A DNA stretch of 64,000 nt from Mantis religiosa (GCA_030765055.1 CM060947.1:48912047-48976046), one strand, 5' to 3'; counted from the first letter of the stretch, positions 11,401 to 21,706 are shown. Notes: generated by a model from the sequence alone, not told the origin. Program-made: numbers and translations.

Positions 11401-14400
11401 GGATTTCTTTCAGTGGACACTGTCACAGTAAGTTAAAACATTACATTACTTTATTTTTTGAACTTCATCACTCAGTGAACATTTCCCTTGAATTTGGTCC
11501 ATCTCTAATTCAGGTTTTACATCGACAATGTTTTGTGCACACTGTTTTCCTCAAAAATAGATGCAATAATTTTTAATAAACTATCAGGATTAACATAATG
11601 TGAGGAGCAAGTGAATAAGTACTTGAGAAACTCTGATAAGTATTGTAACTTGTCAGCTGATTTAAGGCTGTAACAAATTCTAGGTTGGCAACTTATCAGT
11701 CCAAGACCAGACCTTCACTGAAGCTACTAATGTACCTGGGCTGTTTTTTGCATACAGTCAGTTTGATGGAGTTATGGGACTCAGTTACTCTTCTCTAGCT
11801 GGAAACACAATCAAACCTGTCTTCTATAACATGTATGAGCAGGGACTTCTGGACAAGGCTATTTTCTCCTTCTATCTCAACAGGTACCTTGTTTACTTTC
11901 TTTCCTAGTTACCAATTTTAAGTAAGAGGAGTTTGCACTCCGCCCTTGAATTTGAAAGTTATTAAGATTTAGTTGGAAATGTACATTCTGGTGCCCCTGA
12001 ATATATTAAAAAAATTAGATTAAATCTGTGTCTATGAACAGCATAACTAAAAAGAAACCTAAAACTAAAAAACGAATAATAAAAGAAAAAAGCTAAATTT
12101 GTGTGCTTCCAAGATTTTAAAGTAAATCCTCTGCTCCAAACTGTCCTATACTTGAAAAAATGTTCACTATTTTTAATTTTTTGAAAAGTAGCTCTAAATG
12201 TTTTGATAAAGATATTTTCATGACAAATGAAATGCATGTTCTTAATTTTCTGGGAATAGCCTCTGAACTCCTCTTCATTTTGAATGACTTGTGTAACCTG
12301 TAACTATAAGAGCTAAACAAAATTTTTCTACTTTAAAATATGTGGACATCTTAAAGCATTCATTTTATGTAAAATAAAACTGCTTCTGAGATATTATTTG
12401 TTGCTGATTTGAATTTTCAAATACATTTTCAAAGCGGCAAGAAATATTTAGTTTTTCTTGTGGCCTTGTAAAGAGTATGGAATTATAAAGCCAATTACAC
12501 AGTCACTTTTAAGTAGATAAAAGAAGGCCAAATTAGAAAAGAAAAAGCCATTTGAATACAACATATTTTTATCCCAAAAACTAAAGATTGCAGAATTAGA
12601 ATTCCTATTACTGAAATGCCTGTCACATTCATAAATGACAACTTACATCAAATTAATAATACAGAGTAATGTGTCTGAGATGTCAGAAAAGAAAAATGTT
12701 ATATTTATGAAGTTAAGTACATATCTCTGAGCAATTTTCTGCAATGTAAGTGGAAAGGTTGGGAGTTAACCTTGCGATAATGCAAATGTTCGGTCAAAAT
12801 CTTGTCAATCGTAGTCTTACTGACTTCAGAGATAAGTTCGCACAGCTCGCAAACTGTCACACGCCGATCTTTAAGCATTTCTTGCTCCACTTTTGCAATT
12901 GTTTCAGCTGAAACTGAAGGCCGGCCAGAACGCTGTCCGTCATGGACGTCTGTACGTCTGTCTTTGAAATCTCTGACCCACTTTCGCACTTTTTTGACGT
13001 CCATACACTGTGGCCCATAGACTTCGCATAACTGACTATGAATTTCAGTGGGGGTAGTGCCCTTGGCACTCAAAATAAAGGGATCACTGCACTCAACACG
13101 CACTTGGTGACGGAAGTGACAGGAAGCTCCATCGCAAACGGCTGCCCAACCAAGACTAATGGTTGCAATGTGTTCATTGTGGCGGGGATTTGAAGGGGTG
13201 AAACCAAGCTACACACCAGTGTTGCTGGATCTCGCATAATAGCGTTCCTCATGGCTCCAGCGCCTTGGGGACTTTATTTTACGGACATGCCTCATAGGAC
13301 ATTGCTGTAAAATAAACCACATGATTTAAATGCATCACAATGTTAAGCTATACAAAATTATGTGTATATAATTTTAGGTACTATTATCGCAATTACTAAT
13401 GAAACACGATCCCATGTTAGTTTAATGATGAATCTGAATGAAAATATAAATAAAAATAATGTATTCATGGTTTTAGTTTACATCACATCATATAAAATAA
13501 ATCCCTCCTCTCCAAGATAATTTCGGAATGATGTGTGTTATGCAAAACATGCAACAGAAATGAAAGATAAACAACAGTTCTCCTGACTCTGATTAATCAT
13601 GTACTTGGAGGATTAAAGTGCTATAGGTACAATCCCAGAAAATTCATCAGCAGTATCTACTGAGGAGTCACAAAGGGTTTTTGATTCCCTCTTCTTTCTC
13701 CTTGTCACTAATATTCAATCACATCAGATATATATTATAATTATATATATGATTTCTTGCACCTGCCAATGTCTGATATGTTGCTGTCCAGAAGACATGA
13801 TTGCATGTAAACAGATTGTACATACACTGGAATTGCTGTGTATGTGCAATAACCTCACGTAAACATCTCTGTTGCTCGCATATTTTCTGGTACACCTTCT
13901 CACTTTGCCATGTAGTAAAATTAGTTTGCTCAAGAATGCATAGAGAAAGTCATATGAATGTAACTTATGAGAATTTTTTTTATTAAGTTATGTGGAATGC
14001 AATACCCAACTGGTGCATGTTACAGAAAATATAAATAGATATTTTAATAACTATTTATTAATGATCAGAAAAGAGCAGATGCTTACTTCATGAAATGTAT
14101 GGCAAGATATCTAAGAACTGATGGTATTTATTTTTCATTATTCAGGGTCCCTGGATCAGATGAAGGAGGAGAAATGATTCTTGGTGGTACAGACCCTACA
14201 CTTTATACTGGAGAAGTAACATATGTGCCAGTTAGCAACCAAGGTTATTGGCAGTTCACTATTGACAAGTAAGTATCCACAGGCTCTTCCAAGGTTACTT
14301 CTTCAAACTTGCACAAATTACCTGACCCATAACTGATAAGCTACATATATTAGTAACATAAAATAAACATATTACAAAACATAAATTATAGCTGCTCTAT

Positions 14401-17400
14401 AAACAACCTTTCCCATATTTTAACTTCCAAATTATATGTGTATGAAAAGATACCGTAGCAACTCTTCATTTTCCAGGCTGTAACCTTTCTGTTACTCTTT
14501 TCTGAGTATCCTTGTCTGCTTATTTCCTACATTTCCTAAAAATTTGCTACCATTTTGATTATTCTTTTCTTGGCTAAAAGCTTGCCAGCATTTTAATTCC
14601 TAATACATATTTTTTTGTTTAAATTAAACCACCTTTTATTTCATATATTAGCTCTGCATTTTTCAGCCTTTTCGTATTGTCACCATGTGGCATTGTTCTG
14701 TTGCTGCCATGGGCCGCAGACAGGCACATGGGCTGGAGAGAAATACACAGAGAGAGGCTCCAGGGCATTCCACCCATTGTTGTTACTGCGAAAGGTCTGC
14801 GGCTTTCTAGAAAAAATGGCTGGTGAGGTATAAATACCTCGCAAGGTGTTAGAGCGGCAGATGTTTTTTGGTTATTGTGAAGTGTACCGCAGTGATTTCT
14901 TTCATTTGTTTTCGTGCAGCAAAACACCAAGTCAGCCTCGAAGACAGCTGATGCCAATTTCGTGTCTTTTTATTGCAGCAAAAGTTGTTCTGGGTTTCTG
15001 TATACCCGATTTCTGAATCTACGTAACCCATGCAGTCACATTTGGTGTCAAAAGCGGGATCACGACAATGGAAGCCGCATTGGCGAAGATCTTAGAAGAG
15101 CTGAAAGAAATAAAAGTGGCAATGGCAGAAATTAAGACAATGAATGACACCCTCACTACGAAGACGGAAACGGCACATGACAGTTTCACCACCAAGAGGG
15201 AAGAAATGAGAACAGCAAACAACAACCTTGCTGCGACAATGAAGGCCAAATTAACCACGGAAATGAAAGCGGCAAACAACAGCCTGGCCACAGAAATGAA
15301 GGCTGCGAACGAGGCCCTCGCTGCCAAATTTGAAGAGTAGTTGGTCAGCGTGAGGGATGACGTCATAGTGCTAGGCAAGCAGATGGGTCAAGTGAACCAG
15401 CGCGTCGAAGGCCTGGCAAACCACATTAACCTCTTACGAGGGAAAGGCCAACAGCAACACCAAGTCCCTGAACCGCATGGTGGAGGACATCGTAGGCAGA
15501 AGACTGAAAGACCTGAAGGCCAACACGCGACACAACATCTGCGCGCATCAAACCACCGAAGTACGATGGCACGTCAATTCGACACAGTGGCCAAGCACAA
15601 CAATGACATATGGTGACATTGGACAACAGAAAACATTATACCAATGTTTCACACATAGTACATCTCTCCAAATAATGAGTCGCATAAGAGCCGAAGATGC
15701 AAACGATGATTTGCAAAACATGTCCTCAAAATAGGTACCTCAAAATAGGTATGTAAGTGAAGTAGATGTATAATACGACTCATCTATAAATTAATAATTA
15801 TTTCCTATTTATTTACTAAAATAATATTCCTGTGAACATCCAAGCAAGACCCATTCTTTCACTGATTATATGTCCAGTAATTCTCTCTTCCCCAATTTCT
15901 TTTAATCACTTTATCAAAAGTAAAAAAACTTTTTTTCCTCAAAATTATCCCTTTAGTTCTTCTATGAACATGATTCATCACCAGACATGAATTTCTTAAA
16001 AAATCTGATCTTCACTCTTCATTTCCAAAGTTGACGACCGAATCTGGGTCTGTGTCAAGATGTAACTCAATGTGCACACACCGTTGTCATATCCAAATTG
16101 CTATGAATAATGGTGGTAGGGCTGTGTAGCTGAGGCCTCTCTGCCATTTTAGTTCAAAGGTTATGTGCCTATTATCCATAATCAATTCAGACATAACCTC
16201 AATGTTCCTCAGAGACCATCATGCTAAGAATGACCCATACTCATTTTCTTGCATCCCAATTCCCTTCCACTGACAAATCCAAAGATTGAGTTGTAAACAA
16301 TCATTTGTACAGGAGCTTCTGAACAACATACTTTATGAATTTGTCTTGTTTTGACTACTTCCTTTCACAAAAGCCATACAGTCTATCTTTGATCTTAATA
16401 GTTGCTTTTCAGTGTCCATGACCTGTTTGGTTACAAAAGCAAGCACAATCCTCTCCTTATACACTCTGTGCAAAATTGCCATCTGCATGGTGTATTAGTA
16501 TCAGATCATCATCGTGTGAGAGAATGTTCTATAGATAGAAAAGTATTTTTATAAAAACACAATTATTAATACCAAATGGCCCTTAAACAAATGCTTAAAT
16601 GTCCAATTTTGACTACTGTGACTCGTTTTACTAATTGAACTGAATTTTTTACTCTTATGACTTCAATGAGCTCTTAATTCATGGTACACTTTGTATGCAA
16701 TTTCCATTGTTTTGATCATTTTGCACCATCATTTGAATTACTACAGTGGTTCCAACTTAGGGAACAAAGAACAGTGCATTCTTTATCATTTCACTACCAC
16801 TCCATCATTGCATCCCCAACTATCCAAATGTTTGCATTAAATACAGTTTTGACTATCATAATTGAGAAACTGGCTCACAAATCCTTTCATTCTTTCTATA
16901 TTTGCTCATCATAGAACCTTCTATTCACCAAAGCTTTTGGAATTTCTGCCAGAACATTTGTTAAGAGGAAATTAGGGCACATATTTATAGTCCAATCTCA
17001 TCTGATTTATTGTAATGATAAATGCCTTGCACACTATAATTTTTATTGTTATTATTATATTTACATTTAAATATTAAATCATTTAAAGTAATTGCATTTA
17101 CCTACAGACATGTTCTGCTTAAAAGCATTTTGTTTAAAATTCTTTCTCTTTTTCATTGTAATATATTTGTTAGGCCTTTGAATGTTTATGTTTTTGTTAT
17201 GTTGTATTGTTTGACAGAAGAAAGAAAAGGTCGTACGACTTTATAACTGCCACCAGGATAAATAATTAAATATATGCAGAAAACATGGTTCTGATGAACA
17301 GAAGAGAGTTTTTTTACGGGAGTGACACACACTACTGTTTCAATGAATGTCAATTTATGTTCCAAGCATAGTTTTTAAACAATCCAAACTCTTCTGCTTG

Positions 17401-20400
17401 AATACATACTTTTGTTTTTCTGCATTATTATACAAAGCAACAGTTGCAAGTGATTTTTATTTATACTATATTATGTTTCTGCTATTCTACAGAGTTGAAG
17501 CAAATGGAACATCAATCTGCTCAGTTGGATGTGAAGCAATTGCTGATACAGGCACTGGACGCATTGCTGGACCTGCTACAGATATTTATATAATACATGA
17601 GCTGATTGGTGCCACACGAGGTCGTTTTAATGTTCGTGTTGTAAGTACTGATGCTACTTGCACAATAATCAAAATCTACAGATAGAGCCAACATGAAAAA
17701 TTCAATGCCATGGCCGGAATTTGAACCACAGATCTCCTGGTTTCCATCCAGTTGCTCTAACCCATTGAGCTACCATGGCCAACATGCCATCCTGACATTA
17801 AATTCTCCATTTGACTCATATATTTCCCCGGTAGACCACAAGGGGCTCTTGCATTCAAGATACACCATTTGTGGCGACTTACTATCGTAAGTACTAGAAA
17901 ACCAGGAGATTTGTGGTTCAAATCCCAGCCATGGCATTGAATTTTTCATGTTCACTCTATCTATCAAAGACCTTAGCCTATATACGGCTAGTGTGAAGAA
18001 ATTATTAATTTCCATCATTTAACTAAAATAATAACAGTTAAATGATGAAGCCTGGGACTCAAGTACTTACGATAGTAAGTCGCCACAAACTGTGTATCTT
18101 GGATGCGAGAGCCCCTAGTGGTCTACCGGGATAATATATGGTCAACTGGAGAATTTAATGTCAGGACAGCACGTTGGCCATGGTAGCTCAATGGGTTAGA
18201 GTGACTGGATGGAAACCAGGAGATCCGTGGTTCAAATCCTGGCCATGGCATTGAATTTTTCATGTTGACTCTATCAAAGACCTTAGCCGATATATGGCTA
18301 GTGTGAAGAAGTGATTAATTTCCATCAATTAACTAAAACCTCTAATCTAACTCAATTTTAGATTTTGTAAAAAAATCGAAGCTGCTGATAGTGAAGTAAT
18401 CCAAATATTATAAATAAACTACAACAACACTTGTAATCAACTCCACTTATGTGTTTTAAAATTGTCAAAACCTCTGGGACCGGTTTTGTGATGTTTTCAT
18501 CACAGCCTCTGCAGGTAGACTGATTTGCTTTTCCATTACTTCAGTAGATGATGGATAGTTAGTATCATGCTGCCATTTACTGGGGGCAAAACAAACTTAA
18601 TGACCACATCTATTGGCAATATTTCTACCAGCTGAGGCTGTGATGAAAACTTCATAAAACCGTCCCAGAGGATTTTGACAATTTTAAAACAGATAAGTTG
18701 AGTTGTAACCAACTGTTGTTTATAATATCACTTTTAGATTTTTACATAATATTCATCTTGTTTCAAAATTACTTGTGATTGTTACGAAAACTTTATGCCT
18801 ACCAAAAATAAACCCTTTTCTTTATTGCAATTCCTTTCTTGGAAGTGTTGAAAACAATGTTGTTATGATAAATTAACTTTAAAGAGAGTCGATTAATGAC
18901 ACTAAACAACACTTACTTTTAAATTTTTCCGGAACATGTTTCAGAGGCTTTGCCTCTATCATCAGCCTGCCCTCGACTGGTTCTCATTGGTGTAGTTGAC
19001 GATATTTTGTCACAGGTCTCCTCTGGTGGCGGTTCGAGGAACTTGCTGAACAAATCTTTCTGGGGGATGTCAAACTTGAATACTTTGTTCCTATTTTTTG
19101 AAATGAAGATTTGTTCCCATGTGGATAGTTCTTGTTTTCCTGAAATATGTTTTAGTAGTTTTGGTTCTGGATTTATGTTATGGTTTTTTCCCAAAAATGT
19201 GTGGCAACTGCTGATTTTTCTAATTGTTTACATTTTATGTTTCTAAAGTGTTCCTTTGCTCTTGTTTCTAAATTTCTTTTGGTTTTTCCAATATAAACTT
19301 GACTACAGTCATTGCATTCAATTTGATATATACCAGATCTTTTGTTGGAATGGCATCTTTGATGTTTGAGCAAATTGGTTTTTTTAAGGAGAAATGGTTG
19401 ACTGGTGCTAGTTGAATGTTTTGTTTTTTGAAGACTTTTTTGAATTTATCATAGGCCCATGGATGGTAAGTGAATTTTTTGAAAATCATATTAGTTTCTG
19501 TAGCTGAGAGGGTTGTGGTTTCCTTTAGTAGCTTCTTCTTTTTTACTAAGTTCACTTTTTTGTCCAAAAGTTATTTTTTTGTGCTATTTCAATTATTTTG
19601 CTGTATTCTGTTTTGTATTCTTCTGCTGTGAGGGGGATGTTTACCAGTCTGTGTGCTAAACTATTGAAGATGGCCTGTTTGTGGGATCTTGGGTTGTAGC
19701 CATTAGCTTATATGTAGTTGTCTGTCTGTGTTGGTTTTCTGTAAATGCCAAAGTTTAGTCTTTTTTTATTCCTCATTATTTTTAGATCCAAAAATGGTAA
19801 ATGCTCATCATTTTCTATTTCTACAGTGAACTTGATGCTTTTTTTTTTTTTCCTTGGATATTTAAAAGTTTTAGAGCATCACTGATGTGTTTTTTTGGTA
19901 CTATTGCAAAGATGTCATCTACATATCGTTGCCAGAGTTTGAACATCCAAGGGAAACCTTTGTTGATCCTTATTTCTAATGCACTCATGTACAGATCGGC
20001 CAGGAAGAGTGATAGGGGGTTGCCCATTGTTAACCCTGAAGTTTGGTGGAAATATTTTGTTTGAAACTGGAAAAAATTTTGTTCTATGCATAATTTGGTT
20101 AGTTCTATGTAGTCTGAAATTTCAGGTGATGCCATTCCAAGTGATTTGAGCCATTTTTCTATCAATGGTGGGAGTTGATTAACTGGTATGCTGGGAAACA
20201 GTGACTTAACATCAAACGGGACTAGTGTGTCCTCTTCTTTTAGTTCATTATGCTTTATTATCTAGTAAGTGATGGCGTTGCTGAGATTGTGAACTGCATA
20301 TGAGGATCATTCTGAGTTCTTGGTCTCACAAAGAAAACATTAGTTTTAAGAGAAAAACTTTTATTTATTTTGTACATTTAATTTTTAAGTTTCAACATAA

Positions 20401-21023
20401 TCTTAAGTCAATACTGTGGCTATGGGTCAAGGTTAATAGGAAGCCAGCATTGGGCAGTTAGAATGAAACAGATAAGCTGTGCTCTTGTCCACCATAAACA
20501 TGAGAAGCGCTATCATCAGATAACCAGATCTTTTAGAACTTATGTCATCTCAAAAGTTTCAGCACTGTGTGAAAATTTCTATTGGCTATAAAAGCAGTGC
20601 TCTCTTAAGTTCGTCGAGTCTGGAAGTTAGCACATGAATGAGCAAGTAAGCAAGTTAGGTGCAATGAAAAGTGCTTTCTTGAGTGAGTTTGTGGTGATTG
20701 GACAGCAAATACTATGAAAGTGAAGTTATAAATATAACAAAAATTGCTCCATCTAGGAAACATATACTTACTCACTCATTCACTCACTCACTCGCCCGCC
20801 TCGGTAGCGTAGACGGTAGCATGTCTGCCTCACATTCAAGAGGTCCTGAGTTCGAATCTCGGTCAGGGTGAGTTACCTGGATAAGATTTTTTTTCCGGGG
20901 TTTTCCCTTATCTCTGAAAGACGAATGTCGGGTAACTCTAAGCTCCATGGACCCCAGACGCATTGAGCATCATTTCACCCATTTCATTCATCATCCGATA
21001 TGACTAAATGTTGGAGGACGTAA

Positions 21024-21090
<67 letters not shown>

Positions 21091-21648
21091 ACACACACAA
21101 AAAAAAAAACTCACTCACTCACTCTCACACACATTCTTTTTACATTTCAATTGTCAAGTGGTATTTTTGAAACAAATGGTGAAAGTGCAAATAAACTTAT
21201 GCTTTAATGAGTTTATAATACTACACAAATATAATCATTTGTAACAAAAACTTCACTTATCTTTAAAGAAATTGATGGAAATTTCAAGAAAATGTTACGT
21301 AATTACTAAGTTTATAATGTTTACAGGTGGACTGTGACAGAGTTGATCAGCTGCCAAATATTGACTTTACAATTGTTGGTAAGAAGTTCACTTTAACACC
21401 ACAAGATTACATTGTTCGAGTAAGTATTATGTTCTTATAATGTTTCTCTTTGGAACAAATTATCTTGCTTTTTATAACACAACACACTTTTTACTGTGCA
21501 GAAAACAAGACATGATGGCGAGAGAGTTTGCCAGAGTGTTTTCCAGAACAGCAGTGGTTTGTGGATCCTAGGAGGCGTTTTCTTGCGACATTATTACACC
21601 ATTTTTGATATGGAAAACAATCAAATAGGCTTTGCAAATGTTGCATGA
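5347..21648 (+). CDS. Cathepsin D-like aspartic protease, nine exons
   Basis: Coding exons are 5347-5405, 5530-5650, 7975-8092, 11309-11427, 11684-11883, 14146-14268, 17493-17640, 21327-21419 and 21502-21648. All introns are GT-AG and the phases join into one open frame of 375 residues. Order: signal peptide (about 1-16), propeptide (17-60, RIPLKRH), mature pepsin fold. Catalytic aspartates are D81 in FDTGSSKLWVPS and D265 in ADTGTGRIAGP; the flap tyrosine is Y124 (QYGAG). Cysteine pairs expected for the family are all present (94/99, 256/260, 299/337), with N-glycosylation sites at N109, N128, N142, N251 and N343. It should hydrolyse proteins at acid pH in lysosome, gut lumen or outside the cell. 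The proline loop of lysosomal cathepsin D, normally before the LWILG segment, is missing (QNSSGLWILGG), as described for insect digestive forms. Ala follows Gly125 in the flap where Ser or Thr is usual. No disabling change was found. Confidence 0.92.
5530..5650 (+). CDS. Protease exon 2: propeptide
   Basis: Encodes the basic activation segment IPLKRHESARKAHIRELAVH and onward to Asp60, which blocks the active site before acid activation in this family. Donor GTAAGT. Confidence 0.85.
6308..6352 (-). ncRNA. Hammerhead-like motif (degenerate)
   Basis: Minus strand CTGATAA (complement of 6340-6346), a stem-loop, then GAAAC (complement of 6317-6321). The core G8 is A, so it is probably inactive. 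Confidence 0.45.
6343..6995 (-). pseudogene. PLE GIY-YIG endonuclease fragment
   Basis: Two overlapping minus-strand frames (6995-6702 and 6714-6343) carry the linker KFTYHPRATHLFQKVFKEHK and then YRINCKGCDNFYIIKTKRNL ... RIKEHFRNI, the cysteine-containing GIY-YIG domain that Penelope-like elements carry after their reverse transcriptase. The catalytic YIG is changed to YII and the two parts are in different frames, so it is broken. The reverse transcriptase is missing. Confidence 0.8.
6990..7040 (+). ncRNA. Hammerhead-like motif, partner of 6308-6352
   Basis: CTGATGA (6999-7005), then a perfect 7 bp stem II (GTTAGGA with TCCTAAC), then AAAGC instead of GAAAC. The inverted partner keeps GAAAC, so each copy has lost a different core position. 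The consensus of the two would be a full core with an ACGCGT-like palindromic helix III. Confidence 0.5.
7106..7974. other. Remainder of protease intron 2
   Basis: AT-rich. Around 7307-7385 the words GATACT, CGATAC and CACGATA recur, a degenerate simple repeat. Nothing else was recognised. Confidence 0.4.
7975..8092 (+). CDS. Protease exon 3: first catalytic motif
   Basis: Encodes YGPIKIGTPGKTF and FDTGSSKLWVPS with catalytic D81, then C94 and C99. Acceptor TTTTCAG, donor GTGAGT, phase 1 end. Confidence 0.93.
8220..9215 (+). pseudogene. Decayed mariner transposase (intron 3)
   Basis: Successive frames give, in the order of a mariner transposase, RFYILFDKTPSHAWEMFQQV (N-terminal helix-turn-helix), ICDEHRLHAYDQRTKLK (first catalytic block, GDETW changed to CDEHR), QDNVPLIHQH (second block) and a C-terminal end near 9110-9200. 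Many stops and frameshifts separate them. It lies in the large third intron of the protease. Confidence 0.7.
9373..10290 (+). pseudogene. Mariner relic, second family (intron 3)
   Basis: A TA at 9371 precedes an end beginning CGAGGATTGGCTGATAAG. The 9551-9952 frame encodes VIKYFHLKGLTPKEIKEEMD and a second helix-turn-helix (KIAEAVNISKERAGNIL), then stops. Further downstream (10000-10190) the transposase continues in pieces such as KIMASVFW. The 3' end is missing, where a SINE-like repeat begins. Confidence 0.75.
10385..10980. repeat. Repeat family X (tRNA-like), inverted cluster
   Basis: A minus-strand tRNA-like head (complement of about 10418-10490, box B TGGTTCAAAT) is followed by the family's tail and then by an inverted partial copy ending near 10975. 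Similar copies are at 17683-18345, 22385-23770 and 24835-24985. Confidence 0.7.
11010..11080 (-). repeat. SINE family Y head (partial)
   Basis: Only the tRNA-related head is present: GATTCGAACTCGGGACC at the low-coordinate end (box B complement) and GAGGCGGGC at the other. It joins abruptly to a family X fragment, which suggests rearrangement. Confidence 0.75.
11309..11427 (+). CDS. Protease exon 4: flap
   Basis: Encodes HHAYDHWNSSTY and the flap ITIQYGAGNLSGFLS (Y124). Acceptor TTTCAG, donor GTAAGT. Confidence 0.93.
11684..11883 (+). CDS. Protease exon 5: N-lobe core
   Basis: Encodes QTFTEATNVPG, FDGVMGLSYSSLA and GLLDKAIFSFYLNR, matching the conserved FDGIxGLG and FSFYL segments of pepsin-fold proteases. 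Ser and Tyr replace the usual Gly after GL. Confidence 0.93.
12705..13270 (-). pseudogene. Mariner transposase N-terminal relic (intron 5)
   Basis: The 13103-12705 frame encodes TPTEIHSQLCEVYGPQCMDV, VRKWVRDFKDRRTDVHDGQR and SGRPSVSAETIAKVEQEMLK, the two helix-turn-helix segments and GRPS linker of mariner transposases. The catalytic domain is absent. The copy belongs to a family close to the intact one at 38106-39440 but is clearly diverged. Confidence 0.8.
14146..14268 (+). CDS. Protease exon 6: interlobe region
   Basis: Encodes GGEMILGGTDPTLYTGEVTY and VPVSNQGYWQFTIDK, typical of the family (GGELILGG, YVPV, YWQF). Donor GTAAGT. Confidence 0.93.
14686..15645 (+). mobile_element. Gypsy 5' LTR, tRNA-Leu PBS and gag fragment (intron 6)
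   Basis: An LTR of about 355 bp has a TATA box (GGTATAAATACC near 14826) and ends CAGTCACA at 15040. The primer-binding site at 15041-15060 begins TTTGGTGTC and resembles the complement of a tRNA-Leu 3' end. Gag starts at 15068. The element is cut off near 15645 where a PLE end begins, so protease, RT and 3' LTR are missing. The LTR start (14679 or 14686) is uncertain. Confidence 0.8.
15068..15616 (+). pseudogene. Gypsy gag, N-terminal part
   Basis: The frame opens MEAALAKILEELKEIKVAMA and continues as a long coiled coil of Lys/Glu/Ala/Met repeats with near-repeats (MKAANNSLATEMKAANEALA). A TAG at 15338-15340 interrupts, the same frame continues (VSVRDDVIVLGKQMGQVNQR), and a shift near 15440 is needed to follow the rest. 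Capsid and zinc-knuckle regions are not present. Confidence 0.75.
15646..15812 (+). repeat. PLE end, family H (partial)
   Basis: It matches the HHR-bearing unit at 60609-60824 in reverse: the same core, the CATGTCCTCAAAATAGG segment (with an extra copy of the CTCAAAATAGG part) and the terminal ATACGACTCATCTATA. Only one arm is present. Confidence 0.65.
15684..15732 (+). ncRNA. Hammerhead-like motif, family H
   Basis: CCGAAGA (15691-15697), a 5 bp stem II (GCAAA with TTTGC), then AAAAC and the helix III palindrome ACATGT. Core U4 is C and G12 is A, so it is probably inactive. Short stem I: GAG with CTC. Confidence 0.45.
15813..17492. other. Rest of protease intron 6
   Basis: AT-rich intron sequence. 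No element, exon or structured repeat was recognised. Confidence 0.4.
17493..17640 (+). CDS. Protease exon 7: second catalytic motif
   Basis: Encodes the C256-C260 pair and AIADTGTGRIAGP with catalytic D265. The usual Ser-Leu after DTGT is Gly-Arg here. Donor GTAAGT. Confidence 0.93.
17683..18345. repeat. Family X, two copies in inverted orientation (intron 7)
   Basis: A minus-strand copy (17683-17890) is followed by plus-strand sequence. The best head is at 18177-18250: 74 nt with a perfect 7 bp acceptor-like stem GCCATGG/CCATGGC, box A TAGCTCAATGGGTTAGAG, box B GGTTCAAATCC and an anticodon-position triplet GGA. The long common tails at both ends pair as a hairpin. Confidence 0.7.
18367..18731. 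mobile_element. Foldback PLE-end unit, family J (intron 7)
   Basis: An 11 bp direct repeat TTTTAGATTTT flanks the unit (18356-18366, 18732-18742). Arms 18410-18514 and 18626-18729 are inverted copies. Each has a degenerate hammerhead-like end; the left arm keeps a helix III palindrome ACCGGT but GAAAC reads AAAAC. A third copy at 49601-49660 keeps GAAAC. Confidence 0.7.
18919..20330 (-). pseudogene. PLE polyprotein (RT plus GIY-YIG), broken
   Basis: Frames 20165-19821 (SGLTMGNPLSLFLADLYMS, WQRYVDDIFAIVPKKH), 19567-19268, 19373-19173 (GIYQIECNDCSQVYIGKTKR, RAKEHFRNIK) and 19194-18919 together follow the order of a PLE polyprotein. The RT catalytic YVDD and the GIY-YIG motif GIYQI...YIG are both intact as residues, but frameshifts and stops separate the parts, so no full protein can be made. 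Confidence 0.85.
18929..18972 (-). ncRNA. Hammerhead-like motif, family A, intact core
   Basis: Minus strand CTGATGA (complement of 18959-18965), stem II AGAGGC/GCCTCT with loop AAA and one unpaired U, then GAAAC (complement of 18938-18942) and palindromic helix III ACATGT followed by T. All conserved core bases are present. Stem I is weak (2 bp). Confidence 0.6.
20340..20760 (+). other. Possible LTR or promoter-like sequence
   Basis: The segment contains TATAAAAG (20587-20594) about 30 nt before TCGTCGAGTC, like the U3/R region of an LTR. No defined ends or flanking duplication were found. Confidence 0.25.
20793..21026 (+). repeat. SINE family Y
   Basis: The tRNA-related head begins CGCCCGCCTCGGTAGCGTAG, with box B GAGTTCGAATC, then the family body (TTACCTGGATAAG, TTTTCCCTTATC) ending TGGAGGACGTAAATT and a simple-repeat tail. 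Other copies: 26801-27012, 50758-51040, 51840-52045, 60178-60412, 61878-62109 and fragments at 11010 and 47528. Confidence 0.85.
21027..21098. repeat. (CA)n microsatellite at SINE tail
   Basis: About 36 CA dinucleotides with one interruption (CATACA), followed by poly-A and CTCA repeats. The predicted Thr-His reading frame over it is an artefact. Confidence 0.95.
21327..21419 (+). CDS. Protease exon 8
   Basis: Encodes VDCDRVDQLPNIDFTIVGKK and the FTLTPQDYIVR strand. C299 is one half of the last conserved disulphide. Confidence 0.92.
21502..21648 (+). CDS. Protease exon 9: C-terminus and stop
   Basis: Encodes C337, the LWILGGVFLRHYYTIFD segment and the ending QIGFANVA before TGA. The proline loop that should precede LWILG is absent. 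Confidence 0.92.
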   Translation, partial: KTRHDGERVCQSVFQNSSGLWILGGVFLRHYYTIFDMENNQIGFANVA

Positions 21649-21700
21649 AGTAATGTTTTCATGGCTGAGTAGAATGTAATTTAAACATACTGCATAAAAT

Positions 21701-21706
21701 AATAAA
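21701..21706 (+). promoter_or_regulatory. Polyadenylation signal of the protease gene
   Basis: AATAAA lies 53 nt after the stop codon, a normal distance for an insect 3' UTR. Confidence 0.6.

Larger units (their letters stand above)
18885..20330 (-). mobile_element. Penelope-like element, family A, partial (intron 7)
   Basis: Read on the minus strand: an RT segment from about 20330, the palm block with YVDDIFAI (20165-19821 frame), connecting region, GIY-YIG endonuclease, hammerhead-like motif (18972-18929) and a terminal stretch. The same family occurs at 27036-30767. The 5' half of the RT is missing. Confidence 0.85.

Noticed and set aside
18177..18250. A functional tRNA gene (anticodon-position GGA)
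   Set aside because: It is part of a repeat family with several diverged copies in the window, has mismatches in the T stem and lacks the long variable arm of tRNA-Ser.
20793..20870. A tRNA gene at the head of SINE Y
   Set aside because: The same head is joined to the same 150 bp body in six or more copies, which is SINE structure.
21008..21244. Open frame with long Thr-His repeats
   Set aside because: It is only the translation of the (CA)n microsatellite.
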